Positions 49,342 to 61,582 of a stretch of DNA of 64,000 nt are shown here, piece after piece. A model generated the notes under the pieces. It made no database searches and was not told where the DNA came from. It worked only from the letters and a program-made list of their open reading frames with translations. This stretch comes from Lotus japonicus. Taxonomy: Eukaryota; Streptophyta; Magnoliopsida; Fabales; Fabaceae. The first letter of the stretch is position 1. Each line of letters starts with the position of its first letter. The DNA lies in contig NC_080045.1 in the NCBI RefSeq assembly GCF_012489685.1, forward strand, positions 53,333,815-53,397,814, given 5' to 3'. The position numbers and the translations under genes were made by a program.

Positions 49342-50275
49342 AAAATTCTGGTTCACGCACATGACAGATGTCGAACCAAATGTCTAGGACATCTGGCACA
49401 ACGTACAACAGATAACAGCAGAAGTGCAACATAGTATTAAATCCACAAAAAAAAAATAAAGACACAGAGAATTGTTAACCTAGTTCGGTGCAACATCACC
49501 TACATCTGGAGGGCTTCACCCCGAGAAAGATAATCCACTATTATAGAGAATCAAGTACACAAAAGGTCTTAATTGAACAGCCTTGTTCACAGCCTTTCCT
49601 ACTTATTCATACCCGTGGTTTATTACTTAGGTCTCCCCCTAAGTATGAGAACTCTCTCTCACTTTCTCTCACAATAACTGCCACAGTGATTAATCTCTTA
49701 CAATAAGAGTAAAGACGATCTCAAGATCAAACAATTAACACAACAACTCTCAGCTTACAGTAAGAACATAGAGCTGCTGAGAGAACACCAAGTGTGAACA
49801 AAACAAGAGTAAACCCTAATTTACTCAACAAGAAGCACTACCTAGCAACAAGGTCTAGGTCTTCTTAAGTAGTCGTCGTCTAGGCCTTGTCTTCAATGGG
49901 CTTGGGCGAGCAAAGAGTCCACACAAAACAGGAAGTTGTTAATAAAACAAATCTGCAGAAAATCTTCAAAGATGCGTTTCAGTTGCAGAGAAAAATTAAC
50001 TTCCATAAATATCTTAGATCAAATCCCTTAAAACTGATTTGATCACACTTGATATATTCTTTGAACGGCGCATAGAAGCTTCCAACAAAACCCTAACTTG
50101 ATTATCGTGTAGTAAAAAACAAAGCTTCACAGATAACTTAACCAACTCAAGGCAGAATCGCAGTGACGCATGTCATAGTCAAGATGTTATGACATTGTGT
50201 CCGACATGTTGACACACAACATACATTGGCTAAAATGTAGATAATCATAACAAAGGAACAACAATTAGACTTAAG
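49342..50275. mobile_element. LTR-like insertion (possible solo LTR)
   Basis: About 0.93 kb between AAAAACGTTAGT and TTATAGTCAAG that is missing from copy A at GTTAGTCTACGGGTTGTAATAGTCAAG. Its composition (CCTAGTTCGGTGCAACATCACC block, direct and inverted CATGTC/GACATG words near both ends) resembles copia-type LTRs of legumes. Exact ends and a target duplication were not found. Confidence 0.5.
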
Positions 50276-50509
50276 GTTATTATAGTCAAGTACAGAAAAA
50301 GCTACATCGATCAAAAGAGATTAATTCAATTAATTATTCAAGTCCCTGAGTAGAAACTCAACTCACAACTGTGAGTTGGATTGGAATCCTAAATCCCCTA
50401 CCGGAAGATCGTCCAGTATTTGATTTGTTCAGGTTAAGTAAGAGACATTGCCCCCTCAAAGTACAAGGTCTTAAGAGACAACATCCTCAAAGCTAACAAT
50501 CAATCAGTG

Positions 50510-50909
50510 TTAGAGTATCTCCAATGCAAGGTTCTTAGTTCTTATTTTTGAGTTAAGAACTAAGAACTAAGAACTTTACCATTGGAGGTGCTGACATGAA
50601 GCTCTTAGTTCTTAAAAATAAGAACTCAGTTCTTATATAAGTTTTACTTTTTGAATTCTTAGCTTAAAATATTAATCATTTCTCTCTCATCCAAATTATT
50701 TATTACTTTATGAGTTTTGTTTTTTTACTTTATGAAAATAAAAAATAAAAATAATGTGGTTGGTGGGACCAAATGAATAGTGGTAAGAACTAAGAACTCA
50801 TGGTTGGAGCAAAATTACTTGAGAGTTGCTTAAGTACATGTGGCAATACGGGCCCACATGAATAGTGCTAAGAACTAAGAAATAAGAACTAGCATTGGAG
50901 ATGCTCTTA
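50510..50909. mobile_element. Tourist-like (PIF/Harbinger) MITE
   Basis: Element 50513-50906, ends GAGTATCTCCAATGC and GCATTGGAGATGCTC, flanked by TTA target duplications. The empty site GTGTTAGAGATG exists in copy A at about 17943. Internal arms repeat TTCTTAGTTCTTA. Confidence 0.93.
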
Positions 50910-51240
50910 GAGATGTACATACCTTTGATAACAATATTCACAATCGCTTCACTGATTCACTCGCTTAGATAAGACAATTAGAATAGAATAAATCTTTGAA
51001 TTCACACGTAATGAACATAAAGCATATTCAAACATGTGTAAAGATTATAAATAAACTTTGAATAAAAAGATGAATTACTATTAAGAGCAAAATCTCAGAT
51101 ATGCAAACGCATGAAAATTAAGAACCCTCAAACTTATATAAAAGTTGAGCAAGCCATAAGAAAAATAACTAAGATAACGACTTGAATAAAAGAGGTGAGA
51201 TGAGGTGCCTAACAAGGGCCTCAACTAGCCTATTTATACT

Positions 51241-51532
51241 AAGGCTTAAATATGTTTGAGGTCCCTCTAAAATAGGGTGTTTTGGTTAAGACTCCTACAA
51301 TTATTTTTTTGGAATACACCCTTAAGTGCAAAATAATAGTGTCGTTTAGATCCCTGCCGTTAGAAGAATAATTAGTCTACTAACGGAGGATTGCCAAGTC
51401 AGCACAAGAGAAAATGTTGGAAAATTCAAAATGTGTGGTCAAAGGGATTTGAATCCCACACCTGTAGCTTTAACCACACTTGCCCCACCACTAAGCTACA
51501 TGATAATTTTGAGTTATTGGTAAGGTTTTATA
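51241..51532. repeat. legume-type interspersed repeat with tRNA-like segment
   Basis: Starts AAGGCTTAAATATGTTTGAGGTCCC. On the minus strand 51433-51502 contains TAGCTTAGTGG (a match to a Pol III A box) and GGGATTCAAATCCC (close to a B box) about 40 bp apart. It may be a tRNA-derived SINE head or a tRNA-like pseudogene. Confidence 0.5.
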
Positions 51533-51798
51533 CTCCCTCCGTTCCTATTTATCTGTCCAAGAAGAGAAGGTTCACACAAATTAAGGAAAGTAATTAATTG
51601 TGTTGATTTTCATAAAAGTATTATTTATTTTCCTATATAACCCTTAAGAATGTATTTTATCTTTCTTCATTTATTGTTTTTGTAAGGGCATTTCTTGGAA
51701 AAACATCAATTAATACTCTCTTGAAACTCTAAGTGGATAGATATATAGGAACACAAATTTTTCTTCAAAGTGGACAGTTAATAAGGAACGGGGGAGTA
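51531..51798. mobile_element. Stowaway-like MITE
   Basis: Element 51533-51796, CTCCCTCCGTTCC to GGAACGGGGGAG, TA duplications, interior TATTTATCTGTCCA and complement. Confidence 0.85.
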
Positions 51799-52677
51799 CC
51801 TATTTAAACTTATTATCTCTTCATCTTTTCCACATACTCATCTTCCAGAATCACCACCAAACCCAAAACACAATATAATACCAATCATAGCCACCATTGC
51901 CAAGGTAAGGTCGCAATGGGTTTTCCTAAGTCACCAGCGCCTCCTACCCGTACCCCTCCGCCACCAAATCCAAATTCTCCTTCCCTTGCTCCTTTGGTGC
52001 TTTCTTCCCACGCTCTTCCGCTCAGGTTCTTCCCCCGGATGTCACTAACCTCCTCCGCCTCGTCGAGGACCTCTACAACCCAAACAGCCACACTCGAACA
52101 AAGATGAAGGAAGAACATAACTCATACCAGATGACAGAAAACAAAAGACATTTATGTTGCACTTAATAGGAAAGATGAAGAATCAGGCAATTAGCAACCA
52201 TTTCGGAGATGTGAGTGCTAGAGAAATAAGGCTCTCACCATCGCACGCAAATTGACGGGGATGCTCGTGCGTGAACGACGGTGCTGCTCACGAGGCCTCC
52301 AAGACCACCGTCGTGGTTGCGCCAGAACCACCACGCCAAGTCGTTGCTTCCCCTCCGATCTCGTCTACCTGTTCACGATCATTCTCCTTCGATCTAGATT
52401 CAGTTCGACCTCTCTCTCCCCAAAAAAAGAGTATGTTGCTGAACACTCAAGCACTCGTGGCTCCCACACAAAAAAAAGTTTTAAAGAAATTTCCACAAAT
52501 ATTTAAAAAGAGATAAAAATAATATAATAAAAATGCATAAGTTTTCAAATTTCACGAGGACACGCTCATTTGGCGGGTTCTTTTTAAATATAAAAGCAAA
52601 CTCTTCCAACAAATTTCATTTCAGACACGACACGATTCAATCTCTCTCCTCTGTTTCTCTCCCTCTCTACTTCTTCC
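51799..52677. other. region upstream of SFR2-like gene with unassigned GC-rich pieces
   Basis: At 51916-52140 a Pro/Ser-rich frame and an overlapping frame reading VLPPDVTNLLRLVEDLYNPN suggest a coding fragment, but I cannot name it. 52240-52520 is a second GC-richer piece without a recognisable domain. CT-rich sequence at 52640-52676 leads into the SFR2-like start and looks like a 5' UTR. Confidence 0.35.
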
Positions 52678-55600
52678 ATGTCGCCGATATCATTGTTCAT
52701 CGCCTCCACCCAACTCCTCGGAACCCTAGTAACTCTCACCGTAGCCGCCAAAGCCTTCAATTTCTCGCGCTTCCTCCGCCCTCCGATCGGCGGTTCTGTT
52801 GCCCGATCTCACCGTTCTGGTAGGTAAATCTAACATTTCATTGTTTCTCTCTTTCACATTGATCATTTTCCGTTAATTTTGTACAGATTCAGCACCACCA
52901 CACCATGATGCTTCCGGTGACGGTCAAATTTCAGCACCAGCACACGATGATGATGATGATGATGATGATGATGCTTCTGGTCACGGTCATGCTTCCGGTT
53001 CTTCTATATCCGGTATTTCGGCGAGGACGTCGATGAAGTTTTTCCTCACCTCCACCAAGCTTGTGGGAGCTCTGGTCACTCTCGTGACTGTCGTTGTTGC
53101 GGTCAAGACCTACATCTTCTCCTGTTTCCGCCGAAACTACCTCCGCCCCTTCCGCTCCCCGATCGACGAATCCGCCAACATTCTTGCAAAATTTGACGGT
53201 TAGTGAGCACAATCGTTCATTCATTCTCTTCATTCTACGTGATGAACTTAACACTTGTTGTAATCTTGTGTAGACGGATTTTTCTTCGGTCTCGCTACAG
53301 CACCGGCGCATGTTGAAGATGATCTCGATGATGCTTGGTTGCAGTTTGTACAACAAACGAGTGGGGGTGCTCATAACGTAGCTGCTTGGCACAATGTGCC
53401 TAATCCGTAAGTTCATACATGTGTAATGTAATTAATGTTGTATTTAATTAATGTTATATGTGAACGTTCTCTGATTTTGCTTTTCAAAATATTAATTATG
53501 CATAAATTAATTAGAGTGAGTAATGACTGATTTTTTACTATAAATTGAAAAGAGTTTTAATTTTGGAAAATAGTACTATTTGTTTTTCTATTAAAGTAAT
53601 ATCTGATTTGTAGCAACATTGAAATTAAAACTGTCTGATTTCTAGGGAGGAGAGGTTAAAGTTTTGGACTCAGCCTAATAGAGAACTACAGTTGGCCAAG
53701 AATACTGGTATTACTGTTTTTCGCATGGGAATAGATTGGTCAAGAATCATGCCAAAGGAGCCAGAAGGAAACAATCCTCTAGAATCTGTAAGCGCGGTTC
53801 TGACCTTGCATGATGAGGATGTATTATTGTGACATTTATTATTAAGCTTATATGAGTCAGTAGCTTCTGTAATGGAGCTTATGAATATGTTTTTCAATTT
53901 TCAAACTTTTATCTTGATTTCTTATTACAATGAGTTCAACTGGCAGAGATTTTTCTTCTATGAATAACTCACTTGCTGTTCTTTCTTAGATTAACTATGC
54001 TGCATTGGAGAGTTATAAGTTGATTCTCGAAAATGTTCGATCAGATGGAATGAAGGTGATGCTCACTCTTTTCCATCACTCACTTCCACCTTGGTCTGGT
54101 GAGTATGGAGGTTGGAAGGTGGAAAAGACAGTGGATTATTTCATGCTGTTTACCAGGTTAGTTTGACCTTCAGTCACTGTTGTCTGTATGTACCCCATGA
54201 ATTTTTTTCTGCTGAGGATGTGTGTCAATTTTCAACTAAGATTAACTGCTAACTTGTGCCAGCCTATCTTTGGTTGTAAATGAATAATGAAGTCCATAGA
54301 TAGCATCGCATGATTATTTATTTAATTTCTTGACTGATTGATATCTGCCAGTGTGAGTGTCTATTAGTAAGGAAGTTGGTTAGATTGGTTAGTTGGGTTG
54401 GGACAGTTCAAAGGAATAACGCGTGTCGCCAGTAAATAAGAGGGGAGGCTGTGAGGGAGATCTAGCTAATCATTGAGTGAAAATTAGGGCCTTTGGGCAG
54501 GGAGGTTTCCTGTGTAATTGGGTTAGTGCCTGTTTCTTTTGATTAGGATAACAGGCTCCAATAATTTTCTATGTAGGATGTGAGCTGTTTACTTAAGCAC
54601 ATTAACAGTAAAAAAATAAAATTTATCATTGAACTTGGACGTCGGCTTGTACTTGAAGATAAAAAGTCAACGGAACTCTTGTGCATTGAGATGAAAGTTT
54701 GTTCACGTCGCTTTCAACTGTTATCTAAACACATACTGCAACTTGCTAGTGTCGATTAAACAATGTGAAGTTCACGTAGAATGGTGAAGTGAAATGTCAG
54801 GCTTATCTTAGTTGGCGCTGAATCAAATAAATCAGGAGGACTAGCTTCATTCTAAACAAATTAATGGAGCTACATGTTCATGTGCTGGCCACCATTACAT
54901 TTGAAGTTAAAATGTGATTTTTTTAAGTGTCATTTAGCAATTAAACAATGCTAACTGTTGAAAACTTCATAGATCAGTGATGATATGTCTTCCTTTTTGT
55001 CCCGCAGGCTTATTGTAACCCATTTATCCAAATGGGTAGACTATTGGGTAACCTTCAATGAACCCCATGTCTTCTGCATGCTCACCTATTGTGCTGGAGT
55101 TTGGCCAGCTGGGGATCAACCTAGTAGACTAGATGCATTGCCGACGGGCGGTTTTCGAAAAGCTATGCAATGGATTTCTATTGCACATGCAAATGCATAC
55201 GATTACATACATGAAACATTAGTAAGGTGAATGTTTCTATTGCACATGCAAATGCATTTGATTCCTTGGCTGCTTTCTAGTGTACCCAACTTAGTTTACT
55301 TGGTTGCTTTTCTAAGTTTAACTATTGTAGTTATTTGAATTCTAAACTAATACAATCTTTTTGGCAGTTCAAATCCAATAGTGGGGGTTGCCCATCACGT
55401 GGCATTCACGCGACCCTATGGACTGTTTGATGTTAGTTGGGTGTCATTGATGAATTCATGTACGCTCTTCTCATATATTGATGGGATATGCAACAAGCTG
55501 GACTTCATCGGAATAAATTACTATGGGCAGGTAAGCTGTAGTATAACTTATTTGATATAGTATAGGCATAGACTCATGACAATTCCTACCTTTGTCTCAG

Positions 55601-57986
55601 GAAGTTGTTTCTGGTTTTGCGCTGAAACTGGTGGAAGATATGGAGTACAGCGAATCTGGCCGTGGGGTATATCCGGATGGTTTATACCGGATGCTCCTAC
55701 ACTTCCACGAGAGATACAAGCATCTTAAACTCCCCTTCATAATTACTGAAAACGGAGTTTCAGATGAGACAGATTTGATTCGCAGGCCATATCTCGTGGA
55801 GCATTTGCTTGCCATCCATGCCGCCATGACCATGGTTTGACTTTGAAAATTTTATTTTTGCTTATGATTCAAGTTATTAATCTTTTATAAACACTAATTA
55901 TGTGTTGGAATTGTTTGACAGGGTGTGCCCGTGCTTGGTTATCTGTTCTGGACTATATCTGATAACTGGGAGTGGGCTGATGGATATGGCCCCAAGTTTG
56001 GACTTGTTGCCGTTGACCGGGCAAACTCCCTTCAACGGACTAGACGTCCTTCTTACCATCTTTTTTCCGAAGTTAATTCTAAATTTTGCAGTCTGCTTTT
56101 CTTTCTCCATGATATTGCTTTGTGTAGTTTTAGGAGACACTTGTTAGAATATAATATAAAACCATTCATATGATTCTTACCCAATAACTTAAGCTAATGG
56201 ATTTATATTTTGGTGTGCTCTTGATTTCAGATTGCGAAGACAGGTAAAATTACGCGTGAAGATCGTGAAGCAGCTTGGGATGAGCTTCAAAGGGCTGCTA
56301 AAGAAAAGAAAACCAGACCATTTTACCGTTGTGTGAACAAACACGGTAAAATGGATTCAGGTATGTACTTTTAATTATCAATTTGACAATGCAAAATAGA
56401 GTTTTTAAGCATAGACACGCAGCATCTGTGGAAAATATAATTGTGTAATTCATTCAATGAAAACTGATTATTTTGTACAGTAGAGGACTTTATATAGTGC
56501 CTCAATCAGTTACAAGTTTCAACTAATTGAAAACAGAAAGTGTAACTGACTCTAACTAATCTTGAGATTACTTCTAACTAACTACTAACTGATAGCAAGT
56601 GTATGGATCCTTTGAACCAACTGATAGCAAGTTTATGGATCCTTCCTGAAGCTTATCTCTAATGAAATGAACATCCATTTCAATGTGTTTGGTTCTTTCA
56701 TGATTAACTGGATTATTGGCAATCTGTAGAGCAGATTGATTGTCACAGAAGATGCTCACTGGTTGCAAGGAGCTTGGATGCAAATCATTGAGTAGGTAAG
56801 TTAACCATAAAGCTTCACAGCTAGATTGTGATAGAGCTCTATACTCAGCCTCACTGGAAGACCTGGAAACTGTGGTTTGTTTCTTACTTCTCCAGGAAAT
56901 TAATGAGTTGCCTAAGAAGAAACAATAACCAGTGACAGGTCTCCTTGTATCTATGCAAGCACCCCAATCAGAATCACTGTAGCCTTTCAGTGTGATGGAA
57001 GAAGTAGAAGGGAAAAAGAGTCCCTTTGCTGGTGCTGCTTTGACATATTTCAGTATCCTTAAGGCTGCTTCATAATGAACATCAGTAGCACAATCTAGGA
57101 ACTGACTAAGATGATGGACAGCAAATGTTATATCAGCTCTAGTATTGGTTAGATATAGTAATCTACCAATTAATCTTCTGTAACTGCTAACATCTTGTAG
57201 TCTCTCCCCAGAACCCTTATGTATTTTAACTGTGGAATCCATAGGGCTGGTTACGGGCTTAGTAGCTGTCAAGCCTGTATCAGCAAGAAGGTCCAATGCA
57301 TACTTCCTTTGGTACAATCCAATACCTTTCTTGGACCTAGCAACTTCAAGACCAAGGAAATACTTAAGATCACCTAGGTCTTTGATGCTGAACTTGTCAT
57401 CCAATAAGGTTTTGATAGAATTGATCACAGTTATGTCATTGCCAGTTAACATCAAATCATCGACATAAACCAGGATCACTGTAAATGAAGCATTTTCTCT
57501 TTTGGTAAAAAGAGAATAATCAGCCTTGGATTGAATGTAGCCTTGTTGTATCAATACTTCTGTCAGTTTAGCATTCCATTGCCTACTTGCTTGTCGCAAT
57601 CCATATAAGGACTTGGTGAGCTTGCAGACCATGCCAGGTTGAGGTAAATCTGATACCATGTGGAAAATATAATTGTGTAATTCATTCAATGAAAACTGAA
57701 AGTGTAACTGACTCTAACTAATCTTGAGATTACTTCTAACTAACTACTAACTAAAACTTCCTCAATAGAATCTGTAGACTGCTGAATCATTTTCACATTA
57801 CTTTTTATCTCAAATCATGCACATTTTGGATAAGTTATGTTTAAATCAAAACTACTGATTTATACAGGTGGACTTGATGAGCCAATCCAGCGACCTTACA
57901 TTGAGCGTGATTGGAGGTTTGGGCATTATGAGATGCATGGTCTCCAGGACTATTTGAGCATCTTCTTTAGATTCCTTATGCGATAG
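52678..57986 (+). CDS. SFR2-like: SFR2-like glycoside hydrolase family 1 protein (galactolipid galactosyltransferase-type)
   Basis: Eleven exons: 52678-52819, 52887-53198, 53274-53406, 53646-53787, 53990-54156, 55008-55226, 55368-55530, 55601-55834, 55922-56071, 56231-56360 and 57868-57986. All junctions are GT-AG with matching phases, giving 636 residues. An N-terminal hydrophobic anchor is followed by FRSPIDES, FFFGLATAPAHVEDDLDDAW, the acid/base TFNEP (Glu317) and the nucleophile TENG (Glu476), then WEWADGYGPKFG. SFR2 sits in the chloroplast outer envelope and moves galactose between MGDG molecules, stabilising membranes in freezing. Two oddities: the anchor seems duplicated through exon 1, and the insert known between the LQF and NVAAWHN motifs is almost absent. 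If translation starts at the in-frame ATG at 53033 the protein is 540 residues with one anchor. Confidence 0.9.
52887..53032 (+). other. Asp-rich linker between two anchor-like segments
   Basis: The in-frame part of exon 2 before ATG 53033 encodes SAPPHHDASGDGQ, then nine Asp from a GAT microsatellite (about 52947-52975), then HGHASGSS. It is in phase with exon 1, so it is translated if the upstream start is used. Confidence 0.7.
56427..57752 (-). mobile_element. internally deleted Ty1/copia element in SFR2-like intron 10
   Basis: LTR-like direct repeats at 56427-56590 and 57659-57752 (the second lacks about 70 bp) flank a minus-strand pol fragment. Next to the 57659 repeat lies TGGTATCAGA (57649-57658), the initiator-Met tRNA primer site. 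It runs straight into reverse-transcriptase coding sequence (CKLTKSLYGLRQASR, ILVYVDDLML). RNase H (GYSDSDWG, FCDNQSA, KHIEMDVHFIRD) follows to a stop in the other repeat. Gag, protease, integrase and the first RT motifs are deleted. One open frame of 371 codons (56574-57689) remains. A 31-bp tandem with GATAGCAAGT sits at its end. Target duplication not found. Confidence 0.87.
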
Positions 57987-59934
57987 TTGTTATGGTTTGG
58001 CTCGCGCCATTGTGGAGAGGCGGGTCGAGCCCGCTTTGCCACTTGTTATTGTGCAGATGATCCATTTTACTTTGTTAGTGATGGTTTTGTTTGATTTCTT
58101 ATACTTTGGTGGTAGATTGTGATGAAGCCAAGAATAAAATGCAACACGTTGAGTGATTGTATGTAACATGCTTTCTGCTTCTGAATCTACTTGGTAGTGC
58201 ATTTTCTGTAATTACCACCTTACATACATTGTGTTTAGTTGCACTTTTTTTTTGCTGACTTAAAAAAACAAAAAAATTGTAATAACCGCATGACATACAT
58301 CGTGTTTAGTTGCACTTCAGAAATTATTAAAAGCGCTTTCATATTTCAAACATTTTAGGGCTTTGCAAAATGCTTTTTTTTTTTATTGTTGATATCATTT
58401 TTATAAGTGTCTAATGTTTTTTTCTAGGTTAAAATGTCACAATATTTAAAAATATTAGGTTTGCATGGCCTTCCATTACCTGTCTTCCGTTTTTGTCCTT
58501 CAGTAGCTTCCACTATTGTTGTATGGGTAACCATAATGGTAAATTGAGTTGTAACTCAAAGTGGGCTTGGATCTTTCTGGTTGAGGAAAGGAAGTTGGAG
58601 CTTTCTGGTGTTAGAGTGGAGTTATGAGATCATCATCTGGGTTCTTGGACTTTCTGAATCAAACGGTCTGGGGGTTGATCCAGAAAAGATTGACTGACTC
58701 ATCATGTAAATTGTGTTTTTATGTTCTGGATGTTCATTGATTGGGTGTCTACTTTTAGTATTTTAGTTGAGTTATGGTTATCTGTATCATTTTCTCTTCC
58801 TTTTTGATTGGTTTTTTCTCTGTAAATCAAGGAAGCCTCTAATAGAACCTTGAAAGTTGTAAAATAAATGGTTGTTTTCAATTCAAATTCTCGTCTCTTC
58901 CTTTTTGACCGTTCTACTCATGAGGTACTTTGTTTCCTTTCGGAATTCAATTTCTCCTTGTTATCCTCTGGCTGCTATAGAATAGAAGCTAGTGTTTTAG
59001 CTGGTGGGACTCCTACGTTAAGCTTCCAATATATTTCTGAAGCTTTCAAAATATTTGTGAGTGCTTAGATATATAGGCTACTAGCTCGTTTGACTACTCT
59101 GGAGTAGTTGGGAGTAGTTTTGTTTGTTCTTCATAATTGAAAGTGATTGACGATCAATATAACATGATTTAAAATGTTTTATAATTGTTGTTTTATTTAT
59201 ATCATGCTGTTAAAAGATAGTCATTCAATTAGATTTAGACAAACATGCTTTTATATCTATTTCTGTTGTAAATTTTATTTCTTGATTTGAGCATATTCCG
59301 GACTGAAAAGTTAGCATGTATTGCTAAAAATGTTTGAATTGGAAAATATGACATTGGGAATGGTGTTTTTGAGAGTTTTGATAAGAATTGAAAATGTATT
59401 GCCGGAGGAGTTGCGGTATAACTTTGCATGGTTTTTATGTGCTTAGGAGGATCTTGGTTAAAACTTTGTAGTCCTTAACAGGTTATAATAGTATAAGTTC
59501 ACAAAGTCATTTGATTCTATAAGGAGAAACTCTATAGTGTAAGGGGAAAGAGAGGGCTATGAATGAGATAAAAAACTTCCCTCGATGAGATGATAAGATA
59601 TGATTTAAAGATAAGAGAGCTTCCTATTAAATGAAATAATTTTTTTGAAAGGAAATAGCTATCAACGAGATTTAATCATTCTTCAATAATATAAGAGATG
59701 AAATGACTATCCGTTAAATAGAGCCAAACCACCTTAAGAAGGGAAGAGCTTTCTGAGAAGCTCTCCAAATCCAATCCAAAGCTACTTTGAAAAATTGAGC
59801 CTCCAAGAGCTTTCCACATATGCAAGACGAGACCCACCTGCTGAGCATAATAGGAAGCCAAAATACTGCAGCACACTACGTCCAAATACATAAAGAAGCC
59901 TCCAAGAGGACATAACCAAAACATGGATTAAATG
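57987..59934. other. 3' flank of SFR2-like gene and intergenic region
   Basis: Likely 3' UTR to about 58350. The rest is AT-rich with only short frames; nothing recognised. Confidence 0.4.
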
Positions 59935-59935
59935 A

Positions 59936-60123
59936 GGAGTAATGATATATACACACCTCATTTTTTAAACACTTTATTTCCATCTCTTTTTATTTCTATC
60001 TCTTTCATCTTATCATCTATCACATCTCATATTTTTTCTCTCTTACTTTTTGTTTTCTTCCTATCTCTCTCACCATTCCACCTCTCAACCTCAAAAGAGA
60101 GGTGTGGATGAAACATTACTCCC
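59936..60123. mobile_element. small inverted-repeat element
   Basis: Ends GGAGTAATGATATATACACACCTC-like and the complement of GGGAGTAATG...CACACCTC. Interior CT-rich. Arms are imperfect and no duplication is certain. Confidence 0.45.
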
Positions 60124-60172
60124 CCGCAGCAAAAAGATCCACCAACCCCCTCCACTTAAATCCCCAAAGCTA

Positions 60173-61267
60173 GGCCTGTCCAGAAGTTTTTGAACCGACC
60201 GAACCCGACCGGCCCGCTACAAAAAAAAGGCCTCCTCGGTTCGGGCGGGTCGGGTGGCGGGTTGAGGATGGAAAAAACCGGCTCCGGTTGGTTTGGTTCG
60301 GTCGGTTACGGTTTGGAGCCCAGTCCGACCGAACCCAATATAAAAAAAAAAATTCAGCCGGCCCAAGCCCAAACCTCAAAGCCCCAAACCCAAACCCTAC
60401 TAACCTGGCTCGGCTCCTCTCTCTTTCACTCCTCACTTCTTCTTCTTCTTCCCTAATCCCTAGTTCTCGCCGCCGCCACATCCCTTCTCATCTTCTTCTT
60501 CTCTCCAAACCCTAGCTTCTCGCTGCCACCACGCTTCTCCAGTAGTCCAGTTCCCCTCATCCTTTGCTGCGCTCTCAAACTTCTCCTCAATCCTCATGAC
60601 CTCATCCTCTGCACCGCCACCACCCTTTTTCCTTCTCCTCATCCTCTACATCGCCATCCACTGCGCCGCCACCACGCTTCTCCTCATCCTCCCGCCACCA
60701 CCCTTCTCCTCCTCCTTTTCGCCGCCACTTCGACATCTCCATCACCCATCTCAGAATCTCCTCAGTCCTCACACATCTCAAAAGTCAAACCCTAGCCACT
60801 CCACTCCACCACCACAGTGCATGGCTTTTTCCTTCACACATATCAAACCTCCATGCTTCTCTAATTCGAAAGAGTTTGCTCATCTTCATTGCTATCGATT
60901 CTGATGTGAAATCGCAAGGATGAAGTGAACATTCTCTTTCGCATGAGAAAAGCAATGGAAAAAACTTGTTCTTGACTTCATGGTAAGTTGGTAATGGTAT
61001 CTTGATCTGACATAGTATGTTGTTCTTGGTTAATTTGTTTGATGAAATTGAATGAAATTACTCAAATTAGGTTCCATGCTCTTCATCTTTCTGTTCTGAT
61101 GTTCTCTGCAAACCCGGTGGAACCCGCCCGACCCGCCCGTTACCCGACCAACCCGAAACCGACACAACCCACGGTCGGTTATGGGCCCAGTTTTGTCTCA
61201 TGCGGGTTCGGTCGGTGGAGCTTTTTGGGCCCGAATCCGACCGAACCCGACCGGTGGACAGGCCCAC
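60173..61267. mobile_element. non-autonomous hAT-like element (candidate)
   Basis: Ends GGCCTGTCCA and TGGACAGGCC are inverted. Subterminal regions (60190-60360 and 61110-61260) are dense in CCGACCGAACCCGACC and its complement, the subterminal motif clustering expected of hAT elements. The interior is a CT-rich block (60400-60850) without a domain. No clean 8-bp duplication was found. Confidence 0.55.
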
Positions 61268-61582
61268 CAATAGGCACCTTACGGTTGCCATTTCCCACTC
61301 CCTCTCTCTACTTTCTCTCTCATCTTCTTATATACTTTGTTTGTCTGTCTTTCCTTTGCTTGTCAAGTTGCGATAGTTTTCTCATCTAATTCTATACATT
61401 TCATTATTACATGTCACTAAAAAATTCCACTACGACAGTCTATCAAAATTCATTTGGGCCACAAGCTCAAGCAAAAAGGTAAAAGAAATATGATAAATTA
61501 TTTTAAACGTCTCAATAGTAAATATAACAACTTATGAATTAGCTTCATCGTGCTAAATTCAATGTACATACAACAAAATATT
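61268..61582. other. 3' flank of the TPR-like gene
   Basis: Probable 3' UTR on the minus strand. No separate feature. Confidence 0.4.

Larger units (their letters stand above)
37711..51240. repeat. segmental duplication copy B
   Basis: Collinear with 4662-18271, offset about 33.0 kb. It lacks Helitron A, the LINE and the MULE. It has gained Helitron B, a Stowaway MITE, an LTR-like insertion and a Tourist-like MITE. It ends at ACTAGCCTATTTATACT near 51240. Confidence 0.9.

Noticed and set aside
53033..53035. ATG at 53033 as the only start of the SFR2-like gene
   Set aside because: Not rejected outright, but the upstream exon joins in phase and carries a similar anchor, so the longer model was preferred and the shorter kept as an alternative.
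60596..60904. 102-codon Pro/Ser/His-rich frame
   Set aside because: CT-rich simple composition inside the candidate hAT element; no domain.
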